A model generated the notes under the pieces. That model did no database searches. It was not told where the DNA came from and saw only the letters and a list, made by a program, of their open reading frames with translations. A stretch of DNA of 6,791 bases from Oscillospiraceae bacterium. GTDB taxonomy: Bacteria; Bacillota; Clostridia; Saccharofermentanales; Saccharofermentanaceae. Below, one piece after another: positions 1-6,708 of this stretch. Both the position numbers and the translations under genes were made by a program. Each line of letters begins with the position of its first letter. Position 1 is the first letter of the stretch. Where the stretch lies: contig CACXGG010000170.1 in assembly GCA_902767145.1 (NCBI GenBank), positions 1 through 6,791 of the forward strand, given 5' to 3'.

Positions 1-544
1 ACTTCTGGAACATATAGTAGAAGTCATAGGACTGCATGATCATATAGTTGAACTCAAGGAAGGACAGTCCCTTCTCCATACGCTGCTTGTAGCACTCGGC
101 ACGGAGCATGTTATTAACAGAGAAGCAGGCGCCAACTTCGCGGAGAAGGTCGATATAGTTAAGGTTCATGAGCCAGTCAGCGTTGTTGACCATCATAGCC
201 TTTCCCTCACCGAACTCGATGAACTTCTCCATCTGCTTCTTAAAACACTCTGCATTATGGTCGATATCTTCTCTTGTAAGCATTTTTCTCATATCGGTCC
301 TTCCGGAAGGATCACCGATCATGGTAGTACCGCCACCAATAAGGGCGATAGGCTTATTACCTGCCATCTGAAGTCTCTTCATAAGTGTAAGGGCCATGAA
401 ATGTCCTGCTGTAAGAGAGTCGGCAGTACAGTCAAATCCGATATAAAAAGTTGCCTTTCCTGCGTTGATGAGCTCCCTGATCTGCTCTTCATCCGTAACC
501 TGGGCGATCAGGCCTCTAGCCTGTAATTCTTCATATATCTGCAT
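1..544 (-). CDS. tyrS: Tyrosyl-tRNA synthetase, N-terminal part (cut by window edge)
   Basis: Class I aminoacyl-tRNA synthetase that activates tyrosine with ATP and loads it on tRNA-Tyr in the cytoplasm. The first 181 codons are present; the C-terminal part, with the KMSKS loop and the tRNA-binding domain, lies outside the window. Visible family blocks are [11 protein letters not shown] (34-44) running into the HIGH-motif site at 45-48, the [17 protein letters not shown] block (65-81), VNNADWL (119-125), and the [17 protein letters not shown] block (159-175). The start ATG is preceded by GGAGG with 7-nt spacing. The HIGH site reads T-A-G-H, whereas the usual bacterial form is H-[LIV]-G-H, and the usual Pro of DPTADS is Cys. 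The Ile codons are mostly ATC, unlike the ATA-containing genes upstream, which fits high expression. The gene has its own promoter at 579-587 and a short leader without a T-box. Identity is secure. Confidence 0.96.
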   Translation of the reverse strand, partial: MQIYEELQARGLIAQVTDEEQIRELINAGKATFYIGFDCTADSLTAGHFMALTLMKRLQMAGNKPIALIGGGTTMIGDPSGRTDMRKMLTREDIDHNAECFKKQMEKFIEFGEGKAMMVNNADWLMNLNYIDLLREVGACFSVNNMLRAECYKQRMEKGLSFLEFNYMIMQSYDFYYMFQK

Positions 545-578
545 CTTAATGCCTCCAAATCAAATCATAAACTCAATG

Positions 579-587
579 ATTATATCA
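579..587 (-). promoter_or_regulatory. Extended -10 promoter of tyrS
   Basis: Read on the minus strand, the gap before tyrS contains TGATATAAT: a perfect TATAAT -10 box (584-579) with the TG dinucleotide of an extended -10. No good -35 is seen 17 bp upstream, as is common for extended -10 promoters. The predicted transcript start near 572 gives a leader of about 28 nt. That is too short for a T-box, the usual control of many Firmicutes tRNA synthetase genes. A 5-3-5 inverted repeat (ATGAT/ATCAT, 576-588) straddles the -10. Confidence 0.65.
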
Positions 588-588
588 T

Positions 589-602
589 ATTTATTAATAA
601 AT
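589..602. repeat. 14-bp perfect AT palindrome next to the tyrS promoter
   Basis: ATTTATTAATAAAT is its own reverse complement. It sits just upstream of the extended -10 of tyrS and reaches the stop codon of the Nudix gene. It could be an operator or simply AT-rich promoter sequence. There is no T-run after it, so it is not a convincing terminator. Confidence 0.35.
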
Positions 603-1162
603 TACTTGCCTGCCCAAAGCCAGCAATAAGCCTGGGTCCTGGCAGCGAAATTATTGAGTTTCAGAAGTTCCCTGACCTCTTCTTTTGTATACCAGGCAGC
701 CTCTATCTCCTCCTCATCGGATGTGCTGGGGGCAAACTCACCTTCAGCAACACAGATAAGGACCTTGCTCATCTCATTGGTGATACCTACACCGCTGAAG
801 CTTTCAGGCCATACCTCCAGCACTTCAACAAGGGAAAGGCCGGTTTCCTCCCACAGCTCACGCTTAGCAGCTGTAGCCTCATCCTCTCCGGGATCTATAA
901 GGCCTGCAGGGAAATTATAGGCAAAGCCCCCTACTGCCATACGGTATTCTTTATTTAAAAGGATCTTTGACTTAGCCTTGTCGTGGACTATGAGCACAAC
1001 GGCTTCAGCCTTTCTGCTGCTAAGATCCTCAAAGGTCTTCATATCCTTATTTCTGGAAACCATCTCGTAATTCTTGATATTCCCGAGACCGGTCCTGTAT
1101 TTAAGATCATATCTTGTAATAAACTTGCCTTCGTGAACTTTAGAAAGTCCTTCAAATTCCAT
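602..1162 (-). CDS. Nudix hydrolase, probable ADP-ribose pyrophosphatase
   Basis: A 186-residue cytoplasmic Nudix hydrolase. The Nudix box is complete at residues 87-109: G87, E93, R101-E102-L103, E105-E106 and G108-L109 match G-x5-E-x7-REU-x-EE-x-G-U, with the glutamates that bind the catalytic metal. The N-terminal strand region with YEMVSR and the FPAGLIDPGE entry to the box resemble the NudF/ADP-ribose pyrophosphatase group, which splits ADP-ribose into AMP and ribose-5-phosphate. Substrate cannot be fixed from sequence; other nucleoside-diphosphate sugars are possible. The start has only a weak GGGG upstream (1172-1175). It lies 15 bp after the flavoprotein stop, so it is probably translated from the same mRNA. 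tyrS follows 57 bp downstream behind its own promoter. Confidence 0.9.
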   Translation of the reverse strand: MEFEGLSKVHEGKFITRYDLKYRTGLGNIKNYEMVSRNKDMKTFEDLSSRKAEAVVLIVHDKAKSKILLNKEYRMAVGGFAYNFPAGLIDPGEDEATAAKRELWEETGLSLVEVLEVWPESFSGVGITNEMSKVLICVAEGEFAPSTSDEEEIEAAWYTKEEVRELLKLNNFAARTQAYCWLWAGK

Positions 1163-1177
1163 AACTAACTGCCCCGA

Positions 1178-1846
1178 TCAATATTTCTTCCCGTTTTTGT
1201 CCCCCTGCTCACGGATGTGCTTATACTTGTCCCGGTCTTTTCTCGAAAATCCCATACGCTTCTCAAACACTTCATCGGAAGCTACTGAATAACCGAAGAA
1301 TCCAAGCTTTTCACCCAGCAGGAAATATTCGCCGTGATTATATGCCACCAGTTTTGCTTTATCAAGGCAGAGCCTTCCTGTCTCGTCCAGAAGATAGCTG
1401 TCCGCCGTGACAGCCACGATCTCAGCCAGGAACATGTCGTGGGATCCAAGCTCGGTAACGGAGACCACCTTACAGGAAATGGATACTGGAGCCTCCTTGA
1501 TGGCATAGGCATAGGAAAGCCCTGAAGCCTTTACGGCAGTAAGAGAGCAGGACTCGAACTTATCCTCGTTCTCCCCTGAAACAACGCCGCATCTGTCGCA
1601 GGCCTTGCAAAGGGACTTATTCACCAGATTTATAACGAACTCCCCTGTCTCAGATATCATCTTGTGGGAGAAACGGGATTTACGTACAGATATAGTTACC
1701 ATGGGAGGCTCAGAGTTGACTGTTCCCGTCCAGGCGATGGTGAGTATATTTGCCCTTCCCTCTTTATCACCGCAGGATACCATAACTACAGGTACCGGAT
1801 TTAAGATAGTCGAAAGTCCTACATCGATCTTGTCATGTTTCGCCAT
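1178..1846 (-). CDS. Flavin reductase-like, FMN-binding split-barrel protein
   Basis: A 222-residue protein of the flavin reductase-like/flavoredoxin family, which binds FMN in a split barrel and takes part in flavin-linked electron transfer. Family traits seen: N-terminal PVPVVMVSCG (17-26), the FMN-contact stretch N33-ILTIAWTGT (33-42) followed by PPMVTISVRKSR (47-58), GEFVINL (68-74), SHDMFLAEIVAV (135-146), and the closing LGEKLGFFGYS (177-187). Cysteines at 80, 83 and 86 (CKACDRC) are notable, but no iron-sulfur domain surrounds them. A lysine/arginine-rich tail (196-221) extends past the core. GGAG (1856-1853) stands 6 nt before the ATG. The gene begins 13 bp after the alkyltransferase stop, so the two are likely cotranscribed. 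The electron donor and acceptor are unknown. Confidence 0.86.
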   Translation of the reverse strand: MAKHDKIDVGLSTILNPVPVVMVSCGDKEGRANILTIAWTGTVNSEPPMVTISVRKSRFSHKMISETGEFVINLVNKSLCKACDRCGVVSGENEDKFESCSLTAVKASGLSYAYAIKEAPVSISCKVVSVTELGSHDMFLAEIVAVTADSYLLDETGRLCLDKAKLVAYNHGEYFLLGEKLGFFGYSVASDEVFEKRMGFSRKDRDKYKHIREQGDKNGKKY

Positions 1847-1859
1847 AATAATACTCCAT

Positions 1860-2912
1860 TCAATTTAGTGGTAATGTTATCGAGAATAGTTCGTTCTGAA
1901 GAAGGAAGTCCTTGAATTCGATACCTCCTGAGAAACCCACAAGCTTGCCGTTCTTACCGATCACCCTGTGGCACGGTACGATGATCGGGATAGGGTTCTC
2001 GCCGCAGGCGGCACCCACCGCACGGGTAAGCTTTCTGGCCTGCTTTATGTCGTTTCCGCAGAGCTTGAGAGCGATGTCCTCATAACTGACGGTAACTCCA
2101 TAGGGGATCTTTCTGATCTCATCCCAGACCTTATGCTGGAATTCCGTGGTCTCACCCAGGCGGATATTTATATCAAAGGTATCCCTCTTCTTGAGGAAAT
2201 ATTCACGAAGTTCAAGATATGCCCTGTTAAGTTCAGCCGGCATAAAGTCAAAGTCCGCAGGATCGTAGTCATATTCAGAGGAGTTCCTGGGCTTAAGGCA
2301 CATGGAAGGATCAAGAAGTCCCGCATAATCAGCACACCTGCGTGCGAAAAGATCAGATATCTCCTTCCCATAGCTCAAAAAAGAGATCCTGTCCACATAG
2401 TCGATACCTCCGTAGACCGCCAGCACGCCTCTCTGGAAAGGAACAAAGCATACATTATAGCGGGAATACATAGGAGCCGTAATGTAAAAAAGTCCGGCAT
2501 CAGTATATCCCATCCCGGACCTTTTATGGTCGTGTAAGAGTGCCTCCTGCAGAAGGCAGTTATCCGAAAAGACATTATCCAGGAAGGAGTCATCCACAGA
2601 CGCTTCGCAGGACACCTTATAGATATCAGCAGAAAGGAAAAGATAAGACAGGAGCGCATCAAGAAAAGCGGAAAGATACTTATCAGAGGAAGGCGTGCGG
2701 AGAAACTCCATAAATGCCCTGTCATCAGAAGGATAGTAAGTGACAAAGGAGGCCAGGGCTATCTCATCTTCCGACTTATAGACAAAGATATCTGAACAAG
2801 GAGAATCAACAGTCTTTCTAAGGCGGTCCTCGATGGAAGCGATGCTGCCGCTCATAAGGCCTGAAGCCTTAAGCCTGGGCGCATCAGAGATCCTGGCTTT
2901 CCTCATCTTCAT
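1860..2912 (-). CDS. GNAT-like domain fused to O6-alkylguanine-DNA alkyltransferase
   Basis: 350 residues from the chosen start. Residues about 225-350 are a complete methylated-DNA-[protein]-cysteine S-methyltransferase, which transfers alkyl groups from O6-guanine to its own cysteine. Visible landmarks: LNRAYLELREYF before the core, PYGVTVSYEDIA with Y277, the arginine finger in TRAVGAACG (R297), the active site P-C-H-R-V with C314 and H315, SGGIEFKDFLLQNE, and E341 in the position of the human catalytic-network glutamate. The first ~147 residues look GNAT-like: MRKARISDAPRL at the start, and a late segment (about 97-146) laid out like the GNAT C-terminal strands. No clear Q/R-x-x-G-x-G/A acetyl-CoA loop is seen, so activity there is doubtful. 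A linker of about 75 residues follows. No Ada-type zinc-cysteine domain is present. An upstream ATG at 2921 exists but abuts the GGGAGG; the ATG at 2912 has proper spacing and an ATGA overlap with the lipoprotein gene. Confidence 0.9.
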   Translation of the reverse strand: MKMRKARISDAPRLKASGLMSGSIASIEDRLRKTVDSPCSDIFVYKSEDEIALASFVTYYPSDDRAFMEFLRTPSSDKYLSAFLDALLSYLFLSADIYKVSCEASVDDSFLDNVFSDNCLLQEALLHDHKRSGMGYTDAGLFYITAPMYSRYNVCFVPFQRGVLAVYGGIDYVDRISFLSYGKEISDLFARRCADYAGLLDPSMCLKPRNSSEYDYDPADFDFMPAELNRAYLELREYFLKKRDTFDINIRLGETTEFQHKVWDEIRKIPYGVTVSYEDIALKLCGNDIKQARKLTRAVGAACGENPIPIIVPCHRVIGKNGKLVGFSGGIEFKDFLLQNELFSITLPLN

Positions 2913-4255
2913 GGCAGACATCCTCCCATATCGAACTCCTCCTCCCCGGCATCTCCCGAGAAGTAGGAAGACAGATAGGAATTCACGGCGATATATGCGG
3001 GATCCTCACCATTGGGACAGACCACCATATCGTCCATCACATCCTCAAAGAGCATCTCGAATGCTCCGTTCTCACTGCTAAGATACATCTGGTCCCACAC
3101 AGAAGGTGTGGAAACAGAAGGAAAATATCCGGTCATGGGCTCCAGCCTGTATATGAGCATCAGTGCATCGGGGTCAAAGCACAGGAAATAAGCAAGGTCA
3201 GAAGAAAACGAGACATCAGAAGATGTAGCCGATACGCACAGAGGATAGACATTTGCCATGGGGACTATGGGCGAATCGGAAGAAGATGTAGGCAGAAGAG
3301 AAAGATAGATATCCGAAGAATAATAATCGGACCACATCTTTATCTTGCCTGAGGAAGTAAGCCACATGGCAGCATTTCCCGAAAGCCTTATATCTCCTGT
3401 GGGCACCTCATAGGGATACATGTCATACAAAGACTCCACAAAGGACAGTTCCGAGGAAAGCACAGTTCCCACAGAGGAAGGAACAGCCTCATATTCTGAG
3501 AGCATCATATAGGACATGGGAGAATCATAGTTAAAAGCGGAAGGCATATAGGGCATGAGCTCATAGGGATCCGCAAAAGGCACAACTCCCTCATAAGCGG
3601 ATGAAATAGAGGAAAGATAGGAAGTGAACTCAGTAACAGTAGATCTGTAAGGCAGAACCCCTGACTCAGGTATATATGCGGAATTTCCAACAAGCACCAT
3701 CACAGAAAGATAAGCTGGAAGACCTGCTATATGCCCCTCCTCATAGCATGAGGAAAGGGAGTTCACATTTACTGCATCATTGATGGGCAGCGTATAGAGA
3801 TAGTCATCCAGAAGAGCTATCTCCCCTGTGGAAAAAGCAGATGAGATATCATTTACCAGCATTATATCAGGCATATTTCCTTCCGATGCCCAGGAGGAAA
3901 TGGTGTCTGCACCCACACCCTCAGAAGATATCTGGATGGTATTTACGGCCCAGGGCAGATCGATGGCAGACAGATAATCGAGATTGATATCAGATCCTGT
4001 CTGGTCCTCCGGGAACTGGTCTGTCTTCTTGGCATAGTACATGCGAAGGAGAAGATCCACTGTGGAGTCGGAATAAGGAAGTGCCAGGGTTATATCGATA
4101 ACAGGATCTGTTGCAACAGCAGATGAAGACGCCTCCGTAGCGGAAGTAACATCAGACCCGGAGGTATATTCGATATCCGGGAACTCATCCTGATTAACGG
4201 CGCAGGAACAAAGGAGCAATGAAGCTGCCACCGCCAGACCCAACAATCTTCTCAT
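2909..4255 (-). CDS. Solute-binding lipoprotein, family 1-like (orphan)
   Basis: A 448-residue exported lipoprotein. Residues 1-17 form a short lipoprotein signal peptide (two arginines, a hydrophobic core, then L15-C16-S17 before the lipidated C18), so it should be anchored outside the cell membrane. A Ser/Thr/Glu-rich linker (about 23-50) precedes the binding fold. Family 1 traits: MPDIMLVNDISSAFSTGEIALLDDYL (128-153), HIAGLPAYLSVMVLVGNSAYIPESGV (175-200), a GNAAMW patch (293-298) and the late DPDALMLIYRLEPMTGYFPS segment (361-380). It is strongly acidic: about 60 Asp/Glu against about 10 Lys/Arg, and rich in Ser and Tyr. AGGAGG stands 5 nt before the ATG. No ABC permease or ATPase gene is adjacent, so it may serve a distant transporter or act in sensing. 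The ligand is unknown. It is the first gene of the likely operon running down to the Nudix gene. Confidence 0.82.
   Translation of the reverse strand: MRRLLGLAVAASLLLCSCAVNQDEFPDIEYTSGSDVTSATEASSSAVATDPVIDITLALPYSDSTVDLLLRMYYAKKTDQFPEDQTGSDINLDYLSAIDLPWAVNTIQISSEGVGADTISSWASEGNMPDIMLVNDISSAFSTGEIALLDDYLYTLPINDAVNVNSLSSCYEEGHIAGLPAYLSVMVLVGNSAYIPESGVLPYRSTVTEFTSYLSSISSAYEGVVPFADPYELMPYMPSAFNYDSPMSYMMLSEYEAVPSSVGTVLSSELSFVESLYDMYPYEVPTGDIRLSGNAAMWLTSSGKIKMWSDYYSSDIYLSLLPTSSSDSPIVPMANVYPLCVSATSSDVSFSSDLAYFLCFDPDALMLIYRLEPMTGYFPSVSTPSVWDQMYLSSENGAFEMLFEDVMDDMVVCPNGEDPAYIAVNSYLSSYFSGDAGEEEFDMGGCLP
2922..2927 (-). promoter_or_regulatory. Ribosome-binding site that decides the alkyltransferase start
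   Basis: GGGAGG, inside the last codons of the lipoprotein gene, lies directly against the first possible ATG (2921) with no spacer. It is 9 nt from the second ATG (2912), which overlaps the lipoprotein TGA as ATGA, and 15 nt from a third (2906). The spacing and overlap favour 2912, implying translational coupling to the lipoprotein gene. Confidence 0.75.
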
Positions 4256-4283
4256 CCAACCCTCCTATATACCATTTGCTTCT

Positions 4284-4289
4284 ATTATA
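4284..4289 (-). promoter_or_regulatory. Probable -10 box of the lipoprotein operon promoter
   Basis: On the minus strand a perfect TATAAT lies in a very AT-rich stretch between the regulator's terminator and the lipoprotein gene. A transcript start near 4277 would leave a leader of about 22 nt before the ATG at 4255. No convincing -35 is found at 16-18 bp, because that position falls in the terminator hairpin and T-run. The need for a promoter here is supported by the terminator just upstream. Confidence 0.5.
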
Positions 4290-4301
4290 TATTATTTTTC
4301 T

Positions 4302-4326
4302 AAAAAAGAAGTGCCCCTAAGGGCAC
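4302..4326 (-). terminator. Rho-independent terminator of the cyclic-di-GMP regulator
   Basis: Sixteen bases after the regulator's stop codon the minus strand reads GTGCCC-TTAG-GGGCAC, a 6-bp GC-rich stem (4326-4321 with 4316-4311) and a 4-base loop. It is followed at once by TTCTTTTTT (4310-4302). It is correctly placed and oriented to end the upstream gene and separates it from the lipoprotein operon. On the plus strand the hairpin is not followed by a T-run. Confidence 0.85.
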
Positions 4327-4341
4327 CCACTAAACTCTATT

Positions 4342-6708
4342 TTAATCTTCCTTCAGCTTATACCCGCTGTCCTCTTCAATGATCGACAGCATTATATCCG
4401 CGAAAACAGGATCGAACTGCGTTCCCTTTCCCTTTTCTATCTCACTGATTATATGTTCCTGGGAGAGCATCTTCCTGTAGCTCCTCTTACTGGACATGGC
4501 ATCGTAAGCATCTGCCACAGCGATTATCCTTGCACTTTCAGGGATCTCCTTCCCGGAAAGCCCGCTTGGATATCCCGTTCCGTCGTATCTTTCGTGGTGG
4601 TACTTGGCACCAAGGGCAAGGGCCGGATCCTCCTTTATGTTCTCAAGGATAGATGCACCCATGGAAGGATGGGTCTTTATAAGTTCAAATTCCTCATCAG
4701 TAAGCTTTTCCGGCTTATTTAGGACAGTGATGGGGATACCGATCTTACCCACATCGTGAAGGAGCGCAGACATATAGATCTCATCCTGGTGCTCCTCGGA
4801 CAGCCCGGACCGCCTGGCTATCTCCCTTGAATACTCAGCAACCCTGCTGGAATGACCCTTGGTATAGATATCCTTTGTATCGATGGCGGTTGCCAGGGAT
4901 TCCACCACATGCAGGAGCAGATTTCGATTCTCACGGGTCTTCAGCTCAACCTCGTGGCTCAGCTGCTTCTGAAGGGTTACCAGTTCTATTATATGATTGA
5001 CCCTGATAAGGAGCACCTCAGGAACAAAGGGCTTTCTTATAAAGTCCATGGCTCCAAGCTTAAGGCCTTTGCTCTCGGCATCGTGGCTCTCATCGGCAGT
5101 CAGGAATATAACAGGAAGCGAAGCAACCTCCCTCTCCCGGGATCTCATCCTGCGTAAGGTCTCGTAGCCATCCATACCTGGCATCATGACATCGAGAAGT
5201 ATAAGGTCCGGAAGCTCCCTGCCGCTATCCAGATAGTCAAGTAGCGCCTGGCCTGACTTCAGGGGCGTTACCTTGAGCCCGTCAGATCCAAGGATCCTCC
5301 CTGCCACTGTCAGATTTGTACTGTCATCGTCAACTATAATGATATGCTTGGGCTTGTCCCAGTCTCCAAAACCAGACATACCCTTAACAAATTCGGTCTC
5401 ATAAGTAATAGAAAGCTCATCCTTATAAGCAGCGTGCCACTTATCGATAAGGTTATTTACCACCTTATCCACGGAGTCCTCCCTTATATCAGTAAGGAAT
5501 ACAAAATACTGGTTTCTCCTGTTCCTCATAAGGATATCGGACTTACGGAGGGACTGTCTTATATGGTTACCGAACTCATCGAAAAGCTCAGTCAGGGAGT
5601 CCTCGCTCTTACCTGAAGGTGCATGCAGAGTAAACAGCACCTTACATGCATGTATATTATTCCTGATGGTATACCTGATGATATATCTATATACAGACGC
5701 AAAGGATTCACGGTCCAGCTGCAGGGCAACATTAGGTACAGAACGCTCTCCCAGGATCTCAGAGAGCTTACTTATATCAGCCTCTGCCCCAAGTTCCTCA
5801 TCAGATATGGTACTGGAACTATAGAGGCAGTATCCGTGCCTGCCCAGTTTCTTTACTGAGTAAAGCGACTTATCTGCCAGCTTCAGAAGCGAAAGATAAT
5901 CATTTCCGTGCTTGGGCACCATGACAGCACCAACAGAAACGCCCAAAGGAAGCTCCATATCATCAACCATAAGCTCACGTGACTCCTTAAGGAGCTTATA
6001 GTTAAGAAGTTCAGTCATTTCAGAGACCTGATCCTCAGTGCGCAGACCGGGGCAAAAGATAGCAAACTCGTCTCCGCCGATCCTTCCGCATCTGCTTCCG
6101 TCAGGAACCACTTCCCTGATGATGCCCGAAAAGGCATGGAGCACCCGGTCGCCCATCTCATGTCCATATATATCGTTAACCAGCTTAAAGGAATCCAGAT
6201 CTATCATCAGAAGACATCCGGTCTCCGAGGAACACACCTTGGAAAACTCCGTAGAAGAAGCCGCCTTATTGAGAAAACCCGTGAGCTTATCAGTATTTGC
6301 TTCGCTCTTAAGTGTCTGTACTTCCCTGGAATGTGTAAAGACATTCTCTATCCTCTTAAGAAGAACATCGGGATTAAAGGGCTTTCTTATAAAATCAGAG
6401 ACGCCGACTTCAAAGCCGCGCATCTCAGTATCAGAATCCTCATCTGCTGTCAGAAAGATAACAGGTGTCTTCTCATAGCCGTTCTCAAGCTCAGTCTCAC
6501 GCAGATGCCTCAAGGTCTCAAAACCATCCATTACAGGCATCTTGATATCAAGAAGTATAAGATCGGGAGTTCCCTTGGAGGAGATATATTCGATAAGGGC
6601 TTTACCGGACTTAAGAGCGGTGGCCCTCATATTATTCTTGCTCAATATATGACCTGCCATCTGAAGATTGGCCGTATCATCATCAACTACCATGATCCAT
6701 TTGGTCAT
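4342..6708 (-). CDS. Two-receiver cyclic-di-GMP regulator: REC-GGDEF-GGDEF'-REC-HD-GYP
   Basis: A 788-residue cytoplasmic regulator with no membrane segment. Receiver 1 (about 4-125) has the acidic pocket D9-D11, phospho-acceptor D54, T87 and K109. GGDEF domain 1 (about 135-298) is intact, with D170-x-D172-x-F-K, N178-D179, YGH (181-183) and GGDEF at 211-215, so diguanylate cyclase activity is expected; no RxxD inhibitory site is seen at the usual place before it. Residues about 330-445 look like a second GGDEF fold whose signature is replaced by RRNQY (397-401). Receiver 2 (about 453-575) has D460-D462, acceptor D506, T537 and K559. A helical linker (about 570-605) leads to an HD-GYP phosphodiesterase domain with H619, H651-D652-x-G-K655, H680, H704-H705, the GYP motif at 712-714 and D733-x-x-D736. 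GGAGG stands 8 nt before the ATG. It is flanked by its own promoter and terminator; no sensor kinase gene is adjacent. Confidence 0.94.
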   Translation of the reverse strand: MTKWIMVVDDDTANLQMAGHILSKNNMRATALKSGKALIEYISSKGTPDLILLDIKMPVMDGFETLRHLRETELENGYEKTPVIFLTADEDSDTEMRGFEVGVSDFIRKPFNPDVLLKRIENVFTHSREVQTLKSEANTDKLTGFLNKAASSTEFSKVCSSETGCLLMIDLDSFKLVNDIYGHEMGDRVLHAFSGIIREVVPDGSRCGRIGGDEFAIFCPGLRTEDQVSEMTELLNYKLLKESRELMVDDMELPLGVSVGAVMVPKHGNDYLSLLKLADKSLYSVKKLGRHGYCLYSSSTISDEELGAEADISKLSEILGERSVPNVALQLDRESFASVYRYIIRYTIRNNIHACKVLFTLHAPSGKSEDSLTELFDEFGNHIRQSLRKSDILMRNRRNQYFVFLTDIREDSVDKVVNNLIDKWHAAYKDELSITYETEFVKGMSGFGDWDKPKHIIIVDDDSTNLTVAGRILGSDGLKVTPLKSGQALLDYLDSGRELPDLILLDVMMPGMDGYETLRRMRSREREVASLPVIFLTADESHDAESKGLKLGAMDFIRKPFVPEVLLIRVNHIIELVTLQKQLSHEVELKTRENRNLLLHVVESLATAIDTKDIYTKGHSSRVAEYSREIARRSGLSEEHQDEIYMSALLHDVGKIGIPITVLNKPEKLTDEEFELIKTHPSMGASILENIKEDPALALGAKYHHERYDGTGYPSGLSGKEIPESARIIAVADAYDAMSSKRSYRKMLSQEHIISEIEKGKGTQFDPVFADIMLSIIEEDSGYKLKED

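Noticed and set aside
168..526. Two overlapping plus-strand frames opposite tyrS
   Set aside because: The minus strand here encodes unmistakable tyrosyl-tRNA synthetase sequence, so these are shadows.
1416..1610. Cysteine cluster CKACDRC in the flavoprotein as an iron-sulfur or rubredoxin site
   Set aside because: Only three close cysteines are present, without a second CxxC pair or a rubredoxin domain, so a metal site cannot be claimed.
1968..2537. Plus-strand open frame of 189 codons opposite the alkyltransferase gene
   Set aside because: It is antisense to a gene with clear family motifs, its translation resembles no family I know, and no good ribosome-binding site was noted.
2375..2746. 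Minus-strand frame of 123 codons inside the alkyltransferase gene
   Set aside because: It is an alternative frame of the GNAT-like region. I considered whether it signalled a frameshift, but the main frame runs unbroken from start to stop with sensible protein throughout.
4302..4326. Hairpin as a terminator for both strands
   Set aside because: Only the minus-strand reading has a following T-run, and no plus-strand gene needs ending here.
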